From contig JAVKGW010000001.1 in NCBI GenBank assembly GCA_031460175.1, forward strand, positions 271,021-335,020: a stretch of 64,000 nt of DNA. Direction: 5' to 3'. This stretch comes from Armatimonadota bacterium (GTDB taxonomy: Bacteria; Sysuimicrobiota; Sysuimicrobiia; Sysuimicrobiales; Sysuimicrobiaceae). Of the stretch, positions 16,586-25,217 are shown piece after piece (position 1 is the stretch's first letter; each line of letters begins with the position of its first letter). A program made the position numbers and the translations under genes. The notes beneath the pieces are model-generated. The model made no database searches and was not told where the DNA came from. It was given only the letters and a program-made list of their open reading frames with translations.

Positions 16586-17973
16586 GCGGACCGCATCCGC
16601 CGCCGCACGCGCGCGGACGGGATTCCCGCCATCTCCCGGTACTTGGTCACCGTACGCCGGGCCAGGAAAATCCCCTCCTCCCGCAGCCGTTCAACCAGCT
16701 CCTCGTCCGTGAGGGGCCGGTCCGGAGGCTCTGAGGCCACGAACTCCCGGATCCGCTCCCGCACGGGGAGGCTTCCATCGAAAAATACCCCGAAGGAGAC
16801 CACCCGGCCGTCGGGCATCTGCACGAACTTGCCCGCGAGGGCCCGGCTCACCGTGGACTCGCAGACCCCCAGTTCCCGGGCCACCTGCGTGAGGGTGAGG
16901 GGGCGGAGGAACCGGGGGCCGTGGTCGAGAAACGCCCGCTGGTAGTGCGCGAGGAACTCCGTGCACCGGTAGAGCATGGTGTTGCGGCGGCGCACCGCCT
17001 CGATGAAAAGCCGGCCCCGGCGCAGGTGGGCCCGCAGCCGCTCCCGTTCCTCTGGTGAGAGTTCCGCGGCCAGGAGCGCCCGCCGCACGAGGGGGTTGAT
17101 GCGGAGCGCGAGGGCATTGCTGGCCACGAGCTCCACCCGGTAGCCCTCCCCCGTGCGGGTGAGGACCACGTCTGGGAATGCGAGCTCCTCGGGCCGCACC
17201 TCGCGTCCCCCGCACTCCGCGTAGAAGGCCTCCGCGGGCGCGGGCACGGTGTGGGTCCGCAGGTAGCGGAGGACCTCGTGCACGGTTTCCAGCCGCACTC
17301 CCAACCGGGCGGCCACCCTCTCGTGCCGGCCCCGGGCCAGATCCTCCAGGTGGTGGGTCACCAGGGTCCGTGCGAGGTCCCGGAGCGGGTGGTCCGGAAG
17401 CCGCTCCAGCTGTAAGAGGAGGCACTCCCGCGCGTCCCGGGCTCCGATGCCCGCGGGTTCCAGGGCTTGCACGGCCCGCAGGGCCTGCTCCGCGAGCGCT
17501 TCAGGGACCCCGAGCTCCGCGGCCACGTACCGCAACTCGCCCTCCAGGTAGCCCCGGGGGTCCAGGTAGCCCAGGAGGTGCAGGGCCACCCGGAGCAGCC
17601 CCGGATCCCGCACGCTCACCCGCAGCTGGGCCTCCAGGTGGTCCAGGAGATTCGTGGGAGCCCGGACGAGCTCCAGGACGGAGGGGCGCTCCTCCCGGAA
17701 TCCGGGGTCCGCCCGCTCCCACCGGAACCGGGCCGATCCGCCCAGCAGGCCGTACCCGCACCGGCCGCATACCACCCCTTCCGCCTCCGTACCGCACTGC
17801 GGGCAGATCCAAGGCACCCGTTCCAGGACCGGGTTCTCCGCGAGCTCCTGCTCCACCCGGCTCACCAGCTCCTGCACGGGGAGGGGCAGGATGGCGTTCG
17901 CGGCGAGCACCACCTGTAGGGCCCGGGCCTCGGGCTGGACCACCGTGACGGGCGCGAGCTCTAGGCTCACCAT
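16582..17973 (-). CDS. rpoN: RNA polymerase sigma-54 factor with zinc-ribbon insertion
   Basis: 463 aa. Region I is recognisable at about 15-52 (ANAILPLPVQELVSRVEQEL, ENPVLE). The core-binding region has AGIGARDARECLLLQL. The HTH is ESTVSRALAGKFVQMPDG and the RpoN box is ARRTVTKYRE near the C-terminus, one residue from ARRTVAKYRE. Between region I and the core-binding region is CPQC-N8-CGRC (Cys 57, 60, 69, 72), a zinc-ribbon-like insertion where classical proteins carry acidic region II. Sigma-54 recognises -24/-12 promoters and needs an AAA+ activator. ATG 17973 follows GGGAGG, 12 nt after cheY. Confidence 0.95.
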   Translation of the reverse strand: MVSLELAPVTVVQPEARALQVVLAANAILPLPVQELVSRVEQELAENPVLERVPWICPQCGTEAEGVVCGRCGYGLLGGSARFRWERADPGFREERPSVLELVRAPTNLLDHLEAQLRVSVRDPGLLRVALHLLGYLDPRGYLEGELRYVAAELGVPEALAEQALRAVQALEPAGIGARDARECLLLQLERLPDHPLRDLARTLVTHHLEDLARGRHERVAARLGVRLETVHEVLRYLRTHTVPAPAEAFYAECGGREVRPEELAFPDVVLTRTGEGYRVELVASNALALRINPLVRRALLAAELSPEERERLRAHLRRGRLFIEAVRRRNTMLYRCTEFLAHYQRAFLDHGPRFLRPLTLTQVARELGVCESTVSRALAGKFVQMPDGRVVSFGVFFDGSLPVRERIREFVASEPPDRPLTDEELVERLREEGIFLARRTVTKYREMAGIPSARVRRRMRSA

Positions 17974-17985
17974 GCTTTCCTCCCA

Positions 17986-18348
17986 CTACCGAAGGGCTCT
18001 TTGGATGGCCTCCACCAGGCGCGCCTGATCGAAGGGCTTCACCACGAAGTCCCGGGCACCCGCCTGGATGGCCTCCACCACCAGGGCCTGCTGCCCCATG
18101 GCGCTCACCATCACGATGCGGGCCGCGGGGTCCCGGCGCAGGATCTCCCGGACCGCCCGCACCCCGTCCATCTCCGGCATGGTGATGTCCATGGTCACCA
18201 CGTCGGGTCTCGTCTCCTCGTACCGCTCGATGGCCTCCAGGCCGTTGCTGGCCTCCCCCACCACCTGGAAGCCGCTGTTGGTGAGGACCTCCCGGAGCAT
18301 GGCCCGCATGAAGGCCGCATCGTCCACCACCAGGACCCTAACCGACAT
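17986..18348 (-). CDS. cheY: Chemotaxis response regulator CheY
   Basis: 120 aa, a stand-alone receiver domain. Asp9-Asp10 form the acidic pair, Asp54 (in TMDITMP) is the phosphorylation site, Ser82 (MVSAMG) is the switch residue and Lys104 (VKPF) the conserved lysine. Phospho-CheY binds the flagellar switch. It overlaps the end of cheA by 11 nt and precedes rpoN in the same transcript, so rpoN expression is probably linked to chemotaxis genes. Confidence 0.95.
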   Translation of the reverse strand: MSVRVLVVDDAAFMRAMLREVLTNSGFQVVGEASNGLEAIERYEETRPDVVTMDITMPEMDGVRAVREILRRDPAARIVMVSAMGQQALVVEAIQAGARDFVVKPFDQARLVEAIQRALR

Positions 18349-20263
18349 GCGCCAGTTCCTCCTCCCGTACCGTGAGGCGTACGAGGCGCACGGGATCCAG
18401 GATGAGGGCCACCCGCCCGTCTCCCAGGATGGTGGCTCCGGATACCCCGGGCACCTCGCCGAGGTAGGCCCCCAAGGGCTTCACCACCACCTCCCCCTCG
18501 CCCACCACCCCGTCCACCCAAAGCCCCACCCGCCGCCTGCCCGAGCTCACCACCACGCACAGGAGCCGGTCCGGCTCCGGAGGCACCGGTAGTTCCAGGA
18601 TCTCGTGCACGGACACCAAGGGCAGCACCGAACCCCGCAGCACCGTGGTCCGGCACGATCCCACCCGGTGCACGCGGAAGGCGGGCACCTCCACGATCTC
18701 GTGCACGGAGGAGAGGGGGATCGCGTAGCGCTCCCCGCCGCAGGTCACCGTGAGGGCCCGCACGATGGCCAGGGTAAGGGGGAGGCGCAGGAGGAACCGG
18801 GTGCCCTTTTGCCGCTCCGTCTCCACCTCCAGGCTCCCGCCCACCGCCTGCACCCCGGCCCGCACCGCGTCCATGCCCACGCCCCGGCCGGAGACGTCCG
18901 TGACCGCGGCCGCGGTGCTGAGCCCCGGGTGGAAGATGAGCTCCACCGCCTCCCGGTCCGACAGGCGCGAGGCGGCCTCCGGGCTCAGGATGCGCAGCTC
19001 CACGGCCCGGCGGCGTACCCGATCCGTGTCAATCCCCCGACCGTCGTCCTCCACCACCACCACGATCCCGTCCTCCTGGTAGGCCGCTAGGCGCAGCCGG
19101 CCCGCCCGCGGTTTGCCGAGCCGCTCCCGCTCCTCCGGGGGTTCGATGCCGTGGTCCACCGCGTTGCGCACGAGGTGCATGAGCGGGCCGCCGATCTGCT
19201 CGAGGATGGACCGGTCCAGCTCCACATCCTGCCCCTCCAGCACCACCTCCACCTCCTTACCGGCCCGCCGGGCCAGGTCCCGCACGTAGCGGGGGAAACG
19301 GCTGAAGAGGTGCTCGATGGGCAGCATGCGGGTCTTGAGCACCTGGGCCTGGAGGTCCGTGGCAACGCGGCCCAGGTGGGCCGCGGCGTCCAACAGCTCC
19401 TCCGCGAGGGCGTGGTCTCCCCCGCCCGTCCGCAGCCGGTGGGCGATCTGCTGGAACCGGATCCGGTCCACCACCAGTTCCCCCACGAGGTTCATGATCC
19501 GATCCAGCCGTTCCACGTCCACCCGCACGGTGCGCAGGGCGGCCCGCCGGGTCGTCTCCGGATCGTCGGAGAGTTTGCCCCGCGCTTGCGGGCCCAGGTC
19601 CAGCCAACGCTCGTCCCTCGGGGCGTCCGAGGCGGGCAGGACCCGCACGGACTCCACGTCCGCGCCCGAGAGGAGCTGCGCCAGGGCCTCCGGCTCCCGC
19701 ACCCGGGCCCGGCAGCTCAGTTCCAGGTCCACGTTCCCCCGGCGGATCTCCTCCTCGGAGGGCACCACCTGCTCCACCTCTCCCTCCCGCCGCAGCACCT
19801 GCAGCAGGGCGAGAGCCCGGGCGGCCCGCATGGGGCAGTCCTCCCGCATCCGGATCCGGATCTCCACGGGGTGGAGCGTCTCCGCGGGCCTCCTCTCCCA
19901 AGCCTCCAGCCGCCGCACGAGGTCTTTCACCTCCGTGCGCTCCTCGCCCGCCTCCGCCACCTCCTGCCGCAGGGTCCGAAGCGCATCCACGCACGCGAGC
20001 AGGAGATCCGTCAACCCCTCTAGGTCCTGACGGCCCCGGCGCAGGGCATCCAGCACCCCCTCCATGCGGTGCGTGAGCTCCGCCATCCGCCGGAACCCGA
20101 GGGCTCCCGCGCTCCCCTTGAGCGTGTGGGCACTTCGGAAGAGCTCGCGGACGAGACCCGCCTCCACCCCCTCCCGCTCAAGGCGCAGGACCCCCTCCTC
20201 CAGGACCTGGAGGTGCTCGTCCGCCTCCGCGAGGAAGGTAGGGAGGAGCTTAGCGAGGTGCAC
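18338..20263 (-). CDS. cheA: Chemotaxis histidine kinase CheA
   Basis: 641 aa. The P1 phosphotransfer domain has His46 in FRSAHTLKGSAGALGF. A P2-like region, the P3 dimerisation helix (VERLDRIMNLVGELVVDRI) and the ATPase with LMHLVRNAVDHGIEPP, DDGRGID and GRGVGMD follow. The C-terminal CheW-like domain (about 505-635) contains ERYAIPLSSVHEIVEV. It phosphorylates CheY in response to receptor signals. GTG 20263 follows GGAGGG and overlaps cheW by 14 nt. Nothing essential appears missing. Confidence 0.97.
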   Translation of the reverse strand: MHLAKLLPTFLAEADEHLQVLEEGVLRLEREGVEAGLVRELFRSAHTLKGSAGALGFRRMAELTHRMEGVLDALRRGRQDLEGLTDLLLACVDALRTLRQEVAEAGEERTEVKDLVRRLEAWERRPAETLHPVEIRIRMREDCPMRAARALALLQVLRREGEVEQVVPSEEEIRRGNVDLELSCRARVREPEALAQLLSGADVESVRVLPASDAPRDERWLDLGPQARGKLSDDPETTRRAALRTVRVDVERLDRIMNLVGELVVDRIRFQQIAHRLRTGGGDHALAEELLDAAAHLGRVATDLQAQVLKTRMLPIEHLFSRFPRYVRDLARRAGKEVEVVLEGQDVELDRSILEQIGGPLMHLVRNAVDHGIEPPEERERLGKPRAGRLRLAAYQEDGIVVVVEDDGRGIDTDRVRRRAVELRILSPEAASRLSDREAVELIFHPGLSTAAAVTDVSGRGVGMDAVRAGVQAVGGSLEVETERQKGTRFLLRLPLTLAIVRALTVTCGGERYAIPLSSVHEIVEVPAFRVHRVGSCRTTVLRGSVLPLVSVHEILELPVPPEPDRLLCVVVSSGRRRVGLWVDGVVGEGEVVVKPLGAYLGEVPGVSGATILGDGRVALILDPVRLVRLTVREEELAHVG

Positions 20264-20762
20264 CGTCTCCCTCCGCGGGCGCGAGGGCGGGTTGGAATTC
20301 CCGGAGGGCCTGTTGCTCCGTGACCTCCAGAACCCGCGGCAGATCCAGCAGGAGGATGAGTCCGTCCCCGTGCTTGGCGACCCCCCGGAGGAACGCCACC
20401 TGGCCGGGGCCCAACAGGTCCTCCGGCGGCACCACGCTGCTCTCGGGAACCCGGAGCACCTCCAGCACCGCGTCCACCACCACGCCCACCCGGTTCCCGT
20501 CCATCTCCACCACCACGATGCGGGTCGAGCCGTCCCTCTGGTCCGCGGGAAGCCCGAACCTCCGCCGCAGGTCCAGCACGGGGATCACCTGCCCCCGGAG
20601 GTTGATGACGCCCTCCACGAAAGCAGGCGCCCGGGGGATGCGGGTCACCTCCTGCATCCGGATGATCTCGTGCACGTGCTCGATGGCGAAGCCGTACCGC
20701 TCCCGATCGAGCCGCACCACCACCAGGTGCCGCTCGGGTTCGCTCGCCGCTTTGCGGTCCAC
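20250..20762 (-). CDS. cheW: Chemotaxis coupling protein CheW
   Basis: 170 aa. The CheW fold is evident: LVVVRLDRERYGFAIEHVHE, INLRGQVIPVLDLRRRFG, IVVVEMDGNRVGVVVDAVLEV. It couples receptors to CheA. The start is placed at GTG 20762, which has GGGGAGG upstream; the earlier GTG (four codons up) is itself part of that ribosome site. It begins just after the HD-GYP stop (20768) and overlaps cheA. Confidence 0.93.
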   Translation of the reverse strand: MDRKAASEPERHLVVVRLDRERYGFAIEHVHEIIRMQEVTRIPRAPAFVEGVINLRGQVIPVLDLRRRFGLPADQRDGSTRIVVVEMDGNRVGVVVDAVLEVLRVPESSVVPPEDLLGPGQVAFLRGVAKHGDGLILLLDLPRVLEVTEQQALREFQPALAPAEGDGAPR

Positions 20763-20767
20763 CGCGC

Positions 20768-22141
20768 TCACCTCCCCGATTCCAGCTCCACGTGGACCTC
20801 GCCGCTCCGGAGGACCTCCACGAAGACGTCCACGACTTCCGGAGCAAACTGCCGCCCCCGCTGGGCCCGCAGCTCCTCCACCGCCGCCTCCACGGGCACC
20901 GCGGGCCGGTAGATGCGGCCCGCGGTCATCACCTCGAAGGCGTCCACCACGGCCAGAACCCGGGCCCCCACGGGGATCTCCTCTCCCCGAAGCCCCATGG
21001 GGTATCCGCGGCCGTCCCACCGCTCGTGGTGGTGCAGGACCCAGCGCACCACGTCCTCCCCGAATCCCGCCGCGGAGAGGATCTCCGCGCCCATCACCGT
21101 GTGTCGCTTCACGAGCTCGAACTCCTCCGGGGTGAGGGGCCCGGGCTTGAGGAGGATGGCGTCGCTAATGCCGATCTTGCCCACATCGTGCAGCATCCCC
21201 GCCACCCGCAGTTCCTGCAGGGCGAACTCCGAAAACCCCAGCCGCCGGCCCACGGCCACCGCGTAGCACGCGAGCCGCTCGCTGTGGCCCCGCAGGGTGG
21301 CCTCGTGGAGCTCGCAGGCGTAGGCCAGGGCGTTCACGAGGCTCTGGTTCGCCTGCTGGACCCGCCGCACGAGATCCACCTGCAGGAGGGGCAGGGCTCC
21401 CAGAACACCCAGGAGGTTCAGGAGCTCCCGGTGCACGGGGCCGAAGGGTTCCCGGGTCCGGAAGACCGTGAGGGCGCCCAGGGTGCGGTCCGCGGTGGCG
21501 AGGGCCGCGGTGAGCACCTCCTGGGAATCCTCCGCGGGCAGGTGCGCGTGGGTCAGACGGTCGGGCAGGAACGTCCACAGCTGCTCCGCCCACGAGCCGC
21601 CCGCCCGCTGCACCGTGGCCACCATCAGGTCCTGGGCCTGCGGGCTCAGGGTCACCACCGCGGCCCGTTCCGCGCCCAGACTGTGCCGGGCGATCTCCAC
21701 CAACCGCCGCAGCACGCCCTCCGGGCTCCCGTCCGCGGGCACGAGGTCCCGCAGCTGCTGGAGCGGCCGCAGCACCGCGAGCTGTGCCTCCTCCCGGAAG
21801 GCCCGGTGCGTCCGCACCGCGGAGAGCACCTCCTCCGCGAGGGCCCTCCCCGTGGCAGGCGGGGCCAGCAATCCCCGCGCGCCGCGCCGCACCGCCTCGG
21901 GCATCTGCTCAGGAGCGGCCACGGCCACCACGGGGAGGTGCGGATACGTCCGGGCAAGCACCGATAGGGCCTCCAGGCCCTCCTCGCCCATGGCCGCCAC
22001 GTCCACCGCGAGGGCGTCCGCTTCCTCGCTCAGAAGCGCGGCCCGGGCCGCGTCCAGGGTGGGAACCCAGCGGAAGGCCACGGGGGATCCGTCCTCCTCC
22101 GGGGGATCCGGCCTCAGCGCCACACACCGCAGCGGCTCCAC
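20768..22141 (-). CDS. HD-GYP cyclic di-GMP phosphodiesterase with receiver-like and GAF domains
   Basis: 457 aa. Residues 1-120 look like a degenerate receiver, 125-265 like a GAF domain, and 275-440 are HD-GYP. The catalytic features are MLHDVGKIGISDAILLKPG, HTVMGAEIL, HHHERWDGRGYP and ARVLAVVDAFEVMT, all present, so it should hydrolyse c-di-GMP. GTG 22141 has GGGAGG at 7 nt; GTG 22156 lies at or before the predicted start of transcription and is rejected. It is the first gene of the cheW-cheA-cheY-rpoN run, which puts c-di-GMP breakdown and chemotaxis under one promoter. Confidence 0.94.
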   Translation of the reverse strand: MEPLRCVALRPDPPEEDGSPVAFRWVPTLDAARAALLSEEADALAVDVAAMGEEGLEALSVLARTYPHLPVVAVAAPEQMPEAVRRGARGLLAPPATGRALAEEVLSAVRTHRAFREEAQLAVLRPLQQLRDLVPADGSPEGVLRRLVEIARHSLGAERAAVVTLSPQAQDLMVATVQRAGGSWAEQLWTFLPDRLTHAHLPAEDSQEVLTAALATADRTLGALTVFRTREPFGPVHRELLNLLGVLGALPLLQVDLVRRVQQANQSLVNALAYACELHEATLRGHSERLACYAVAVGRRLGFSEFALQELRVAGMLHDVGKIGISDAILLKPGPLTPEEFELVKRHTVMGAEILSAAGFGEDVVRWVLHHHERWDGRGYPMGLRGEEIPVGARVLAVVDAFEVMTAGRIYRPAVPVEAAVEELRAQRGRQFAPEVVDVFVEVLRSGEVHVELESGR

Positions 22142-22165
22142 GCAGACGCCTCCCACCCGTGGGAT

Positions 22166-22181
22166 TGCAACTCCCGTGCCG
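22166..22181 (-). promoter_or_regulatory. Sigma-54 promoter of the HD-GYP-che-rpoN operon
   Basis: The minus strand reads CGGCACG-GGAG-TTGCA, differing from the consensus only at the first base. The predicted start is near 22155, giving a 14-nt leader with the ribosome site. It lies 10 nt after the stop of the activator gene. Confidence 0.86.
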
Positions 22182-22190
22182 TCCAGAAGA

Positions 22191-23372
22191 TCAGGCGGCC
22201 CCGTCCAGCCGGATGTCCGCGGCGCCGATCCACTCGTCCTGGGTCAGGATGACGGCCCGGTGGATCACCGCCTCCAGCTCCCGCACGTTGCCGGGCCACG
22301 AATACTCCAGGAGCTTGCGCAGCGCCGCTTCCCGCAGACCCCGCACGGGCTTACCGGTCTGCTTGCGATACTTCTGCACGAAGAACTCCGCGAGCAGGGG
22401 CACGTCCTCCATCCGCTCCCGGAGAGGCGGAAGCCGCAGGGTCACCACGTTGAGCCGGTAGTACAGATCTTCCCGGAAGATCCCCTCCTGCACCATCCGG
22501 TGCAGGTCCCGGTTGGTGGCCGCCACCACCCGGCAGTCCACCTTGATGGGCCGGGTACCGCCCACCCGCTCCACCACCCGCTCCTGCAGCACCCGCAGCA
22601 GCTTCACCTGCATGCGGGGCGACATCTCGCCCACCTCGTCCAGGAAGATGGTGCCCCCGTGGGCCTGCTCGAACTTCCCCGGCCGGGAAGAGAGCGCGTG
22701 CGTGTAGGCACCCTTCTCGTGGCCGAAGATCTCCGTCTCCAGCAGGGTCTCGGGAATGGCGCCGCAGTGCATCACCACGAGCGGCCCGCTGGCCCGGCGG
22801 CTCTGCAGGTGGATGGACCGGGCCACCAGCTCCTTCCCCGTGCCGCTCTCCCCCACCAGCAGCACCGTGGCGTCCGTGGGCGCCACGATGGAGGCCACCC
22901 GCAGGACCTCCAGCATGGCGGGGCTCGTCCCCACCACCCCGTCGAACCGGTACGCCCGGGCTAGGTCCGCCTGCAACCGGGCCCGCTCCTCCCGCAGCCG
23001 CCGGTCCTGCGCCAACTCCAGCACCCGGACGAAAAGCCGCTCCTCCCACCCGGGCCCCGTGAGGAAGTCCAGGGCGCCGTGGCGCACCGCGGCGACCGCC
23101 TCCTCCACGGTGCCCGTGGGGTGCACCACGAGCACCGGGCAACCCGGGAAGGCGGCCACCAGTTCCGGGACGGCCTTCGGATCCGCGGTGACCACCACGT
23201 GAGCCCCGCCCGGATCCATCTCCCGGCCCACCCGGACGCTCGCCCCCTCCTGCTCGAGCCGGGCCCCCACGGCTCCCAGCAGGCCCTGTCCGCCGTCCAC
23301 CAAGAGGACGTTTAAGCCCCGGAGGGGGCTTGCGAAGGATTCCGCGGCGCTCGTGATGGCGGCAGCCCGCAT
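22191..23372 (-). CDS. Sigma-54-dependent activator (NtrC family) lacking a DNA-binding domain
   Basis: 393 aa. Residues 18-120 have a receiver-like pattern but no acidic pair (VDGG), no clear phospho-Asp and GPG in place of KPF, so phosphorylation is unlikely. The AAA+ domain is complete: Walker A GESGTGKE (174-181), Walker B FLDE (243-246) and R-finger region FREDLYYRLN (299-308). The sigma-54 loop is GAYTHA (221-226) instead of GAFTGA. The protein ends about 20 residues after WPGNVRELEAVIHRAV, with no Fis-type HTH. A DNA-binding-free activator is known for Helicobacter FlgR. ATG 23372 is favoured because earlier starts lie within the promoter. Confidence 0.92.
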   Translation of the reverse strand: MRAAAITSAAESFASPLRGLNVLLVDGGQGLLGAVGARLEQEGASVRVGREMDPGGAHVVVTADPKAVPELVAAFPGCPVLVVHPTGTVEEAVAAVRHGALDFLTGPGWEERLFVRVLELAQDRRLREERARLQADLARAYRFDGVVGTSPAMLEVLRVASIVAPTDATVLLVGESGTGKELVARSIHLQSRRASGPLVVMHCGAIPETLLETEIFGHEKGAYTHALSSRPGKFEQAHGGTIFLDEVGEMSPRMQVKLLRVLQERVVERVGGTRPIKVDCRVVAATNRDLHRMVQEGIFREDLYYRLNVVTLRLPPLRERMEDVPLLAEFFVQKYRKQTGKPVRGLREAALRKLLEYSWPGNVRELEAVIHRAVILTQDEWIGAADIRLDGAA

Positions 23373-23428
23373 CGCGCTCAATCCGTTCCGGTTGCGAGGA
23401 TCCCAGGGGGACTCGCGTCCGAACATTA

Positions 23429-23444
23429 TGCAAAAACCGTGCCG
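23429..23444 (-). promoter_or_regulatory. Sigma-54 promoter of the activator gene
   Basis: The minus strand reads CGGCACG-GTTT-TTGCA, with a T-rich spacer typical of strong sigma-54 promoters. The predicted start near 23418 gives a 46-nt leader before ATG 23372. An activator made from a sigma-54 promoter implies positive feedback. Confidence 0.86.
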
Positions 23445-23452
23445 CAACTCCT

Positions 23453-25204
23453 CTACACCGCGAACTGGGCCACGAGCCGCTCCAGTTCCCCGGCCACCTG
23501 GGCCAGGCGTTGGGCACTCCGGGAGATTTCCTGGGTGCTGCTGGAGATCTGCTCCGTGGCCGCGCTCACCTCCTCCGCGGAGGTGCTGTTCTGCTGAGCG
23601 AGCTGCAGAAGCTGCGCCACGATTCCCTCGATCTGCTGGGCGCTCGCGGCGAGCTGCTGGGTGGCCGCGGAGATTCCCTCCACCCGGATGGTGACGTCGT
23701 GGACACTGGTGCGGATCCGCTGGAACGCCTCCCCGGCCTCGTCCACAAGCCGCACCCCGGTCTCCACCTCCCGGGCGCCCTGTTCCATGGCCCGCACGGC
23801 CCGCTGGGTCTCCGACCGGATCTCCTCCAAAATCCCCCCGATCTGCTCCGCCGCCTGCGCGCTCTCCTGCGCCAACTTCCGTACCTCCTCCGCCACCACC
23901 GCAAACCCCCGACCCTGCTCCCCAGCCCGCGCCGCCTCAATGGCCGCGTTCAGCGCCAGCAGGTTCGTCTGCGACGCAATCTCCGTGATCAACTTCACGA
24001 TCCGCCCGATGTTCTGCCCCCGCTCCTGCAGCGAACCGATCACCTGCCCCATCTCCTCCGTGGCCTCCCGGATCCCCCCCATGGCCTGCACGGCCCGCTC
24101 CACCCGCAGGGCCCCTTCCGCCGCGGCCTCGTTGGCCTGCTGGGCCAGGGCGGCCGTACGCCCCGTGTTCTGGGCCACCTCCTCCAGGCTCTGGCTCATC
24201 TGCCGCACGGTCTCCGTGGTCTCCGTCACGCTACGCACCTGCTGCTCCGCGCCGCCAGCCACCTGCTGCACCGCCCGGGCGATCTCCTCCGCACTCCGGC
24301 TCATCTGCTCGCTGCTTGCGGCCACCTGCTGGGAGGCGCTCGCCACTTCCCCGGCGGTGGCGGCGATGCGGTGGATGAGACCGGCCAGCCGCTCCGCGGT
24401 CTGATTGAAGCCCGCGGACACCCGACCGAGCTCGTCCTCGCCCCGCACGGGGACCCGCACCCGGAGGTCCCCGCCCGCGAGGGCGGAGAGGGCATGCTGG
24501 AATGCGGCCACCTGGCCTGCCATCTCCCGCGCGGAGAACACCGCGAGCACGCTGCCCACCACAAACCCGAACACCAGCAGGGCCCACAGGGCCCCGCGCA
24601 TCCCCGCGGTGCGGGCCGCGGCCGCGCTCATCTCGGCCCGGGTGGCGGCCTCAAAGGCTTCCTGCACCTGCCCCACGTACTGCCGGGCCGGCTCCAGGGT
24701 GCTCATCACCGCGGTCCGGGCCCGCTGCTGGGCCGTATAGGACGGCAGCTCTCCTCGCTCGTACAGCTTCCAGACCGCGGTGATCTCCTGCCGCCACCGG
24801 TGCACCCCGTCCGCGAACGCGTCCAGCAGCATGACGATCCCCTGTTCGGGGACGAGCTCCTTGGCCCGGTTCGCCCGCTCCACCGCACGGCGCAGGTTCT
24901 CGTCCACCCCTTGGGCGAGCTCCCGGTAACTGGCCTGCCAGGTGGGCGTGGCCAGCAGAAGGTAGAAGGCGGAGAGGGCCCGGTACAGGTCCCGGTCCGC
25001 TTGGAGCACCAGCGCCAGGGCCGCGGCCCTCCGGTTCCCCAATGTCTCCAGATCCCGGTGCACCGCGCCCACGCTCCGCAGCCCCACCAGGCCCACCGCG
25101 AGCCCCAGGAGCGTTGGGATGGCCGCCAGAGCCAGCAGTTTCGTACCCATGGGCCAGTTGGAAAGGCGCATCCAGCGTCGCAGCCCGCGCCTCATCCCCC
25201 TCAC
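23453..25204 (-). CDS. Methyl-accepting chemotaxis protein (intact copy)
   Basis: 583 aa. TM1 is at about 20-42 and TM2 at about 203-224, enclosing a 160-residue helical outer domain with unknown ligand. A HAMP domain (about 226-280) and the signalling domain (290-583) follow; the hairpin tip contains [23 protein letters not shown] 25204 follows GAGGGGAAGGG; ATG 25195 is an alternative. It lies 13 nt after the other receptor and should be co-transcribed from 27337. A 294-bp part is nearly identical to that receptor. Confidence 0.93.
   Translation of the reverse strand: MRGMRRGLRRWMRLSNWPMGTKLLALAAIPTLLGLAVGLVGLRSVGAVHRDLETLGNRRAAALALVLQADRDLYRALSAFYLLLATPTWQASYRELAQGVDENLRRAVERANRAKELVPEQGIVMLLDAFADGVHRWRQEITAVWKLYERGELPSYTAQQRARTAVMSTLEPARQYVGQVQEAFEAATRAEMSAAAARTAGMRGALWALLVFGFVVGSVLAVFSAREMAGQVAAFQHALSALAGGDLRVRVPVRGEDELGRVSAGFNQTAERLAGLIHRIAATAGEVASASQQVAASSEQMSRSAEEIARAVQQVAGGAEQQVRSVTETTETVRQMSQSLEEVAQNTGRTAALAQQANEAAAEGALRVERAVQAMGGIREATEEMGQVIGSLQERGQNIGRIVKLITEIASQTNLLALNAAIEAARAGEQGRGFAVVAEEVRKLAQESAQAAEQIGGILEEIRSETQRAVRAMEQGAREVETGVRLVDEAGEAFQRIRTSVHDVTIRVEGISAATQQLAASAQQIEGIVAQLLQLAQQNSTSAEEVSAATEQISSSTQEISRSAQRLAQVAGELERLVAQFAV
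23784..24077. repeat. Near-identical repeat shared by the two chemoreceptor genes (copy 1)
   Basis: This 294-bp stretch matches 25549-25843 with two substitutions (24061 and 23936 against 25827 and 25702) and one 1-nt indel. It covers the conserved signalling tip. Similarity falls off sharply on both sides, which points to recent gene conversion and not to constraint alone, since synonymous sites are also identical. Confidence 0.9.
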
Positions 25205-25217
25205 CCCCTTCCCCTCA

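Noticed and set aside
22142-22156. Earlier GTG start for the HD-GYP gene
   Set aside because: It coincides with or precedes the sigma-54 transcription start (about 22155), while GTG 22141 has GGGAGG at 7 nt.
23373-23447. Longer N-terminus for the sigma-54 activator
   Set aside because: The extra codons contain the sigma-54 promoter itself and show no family similarity.
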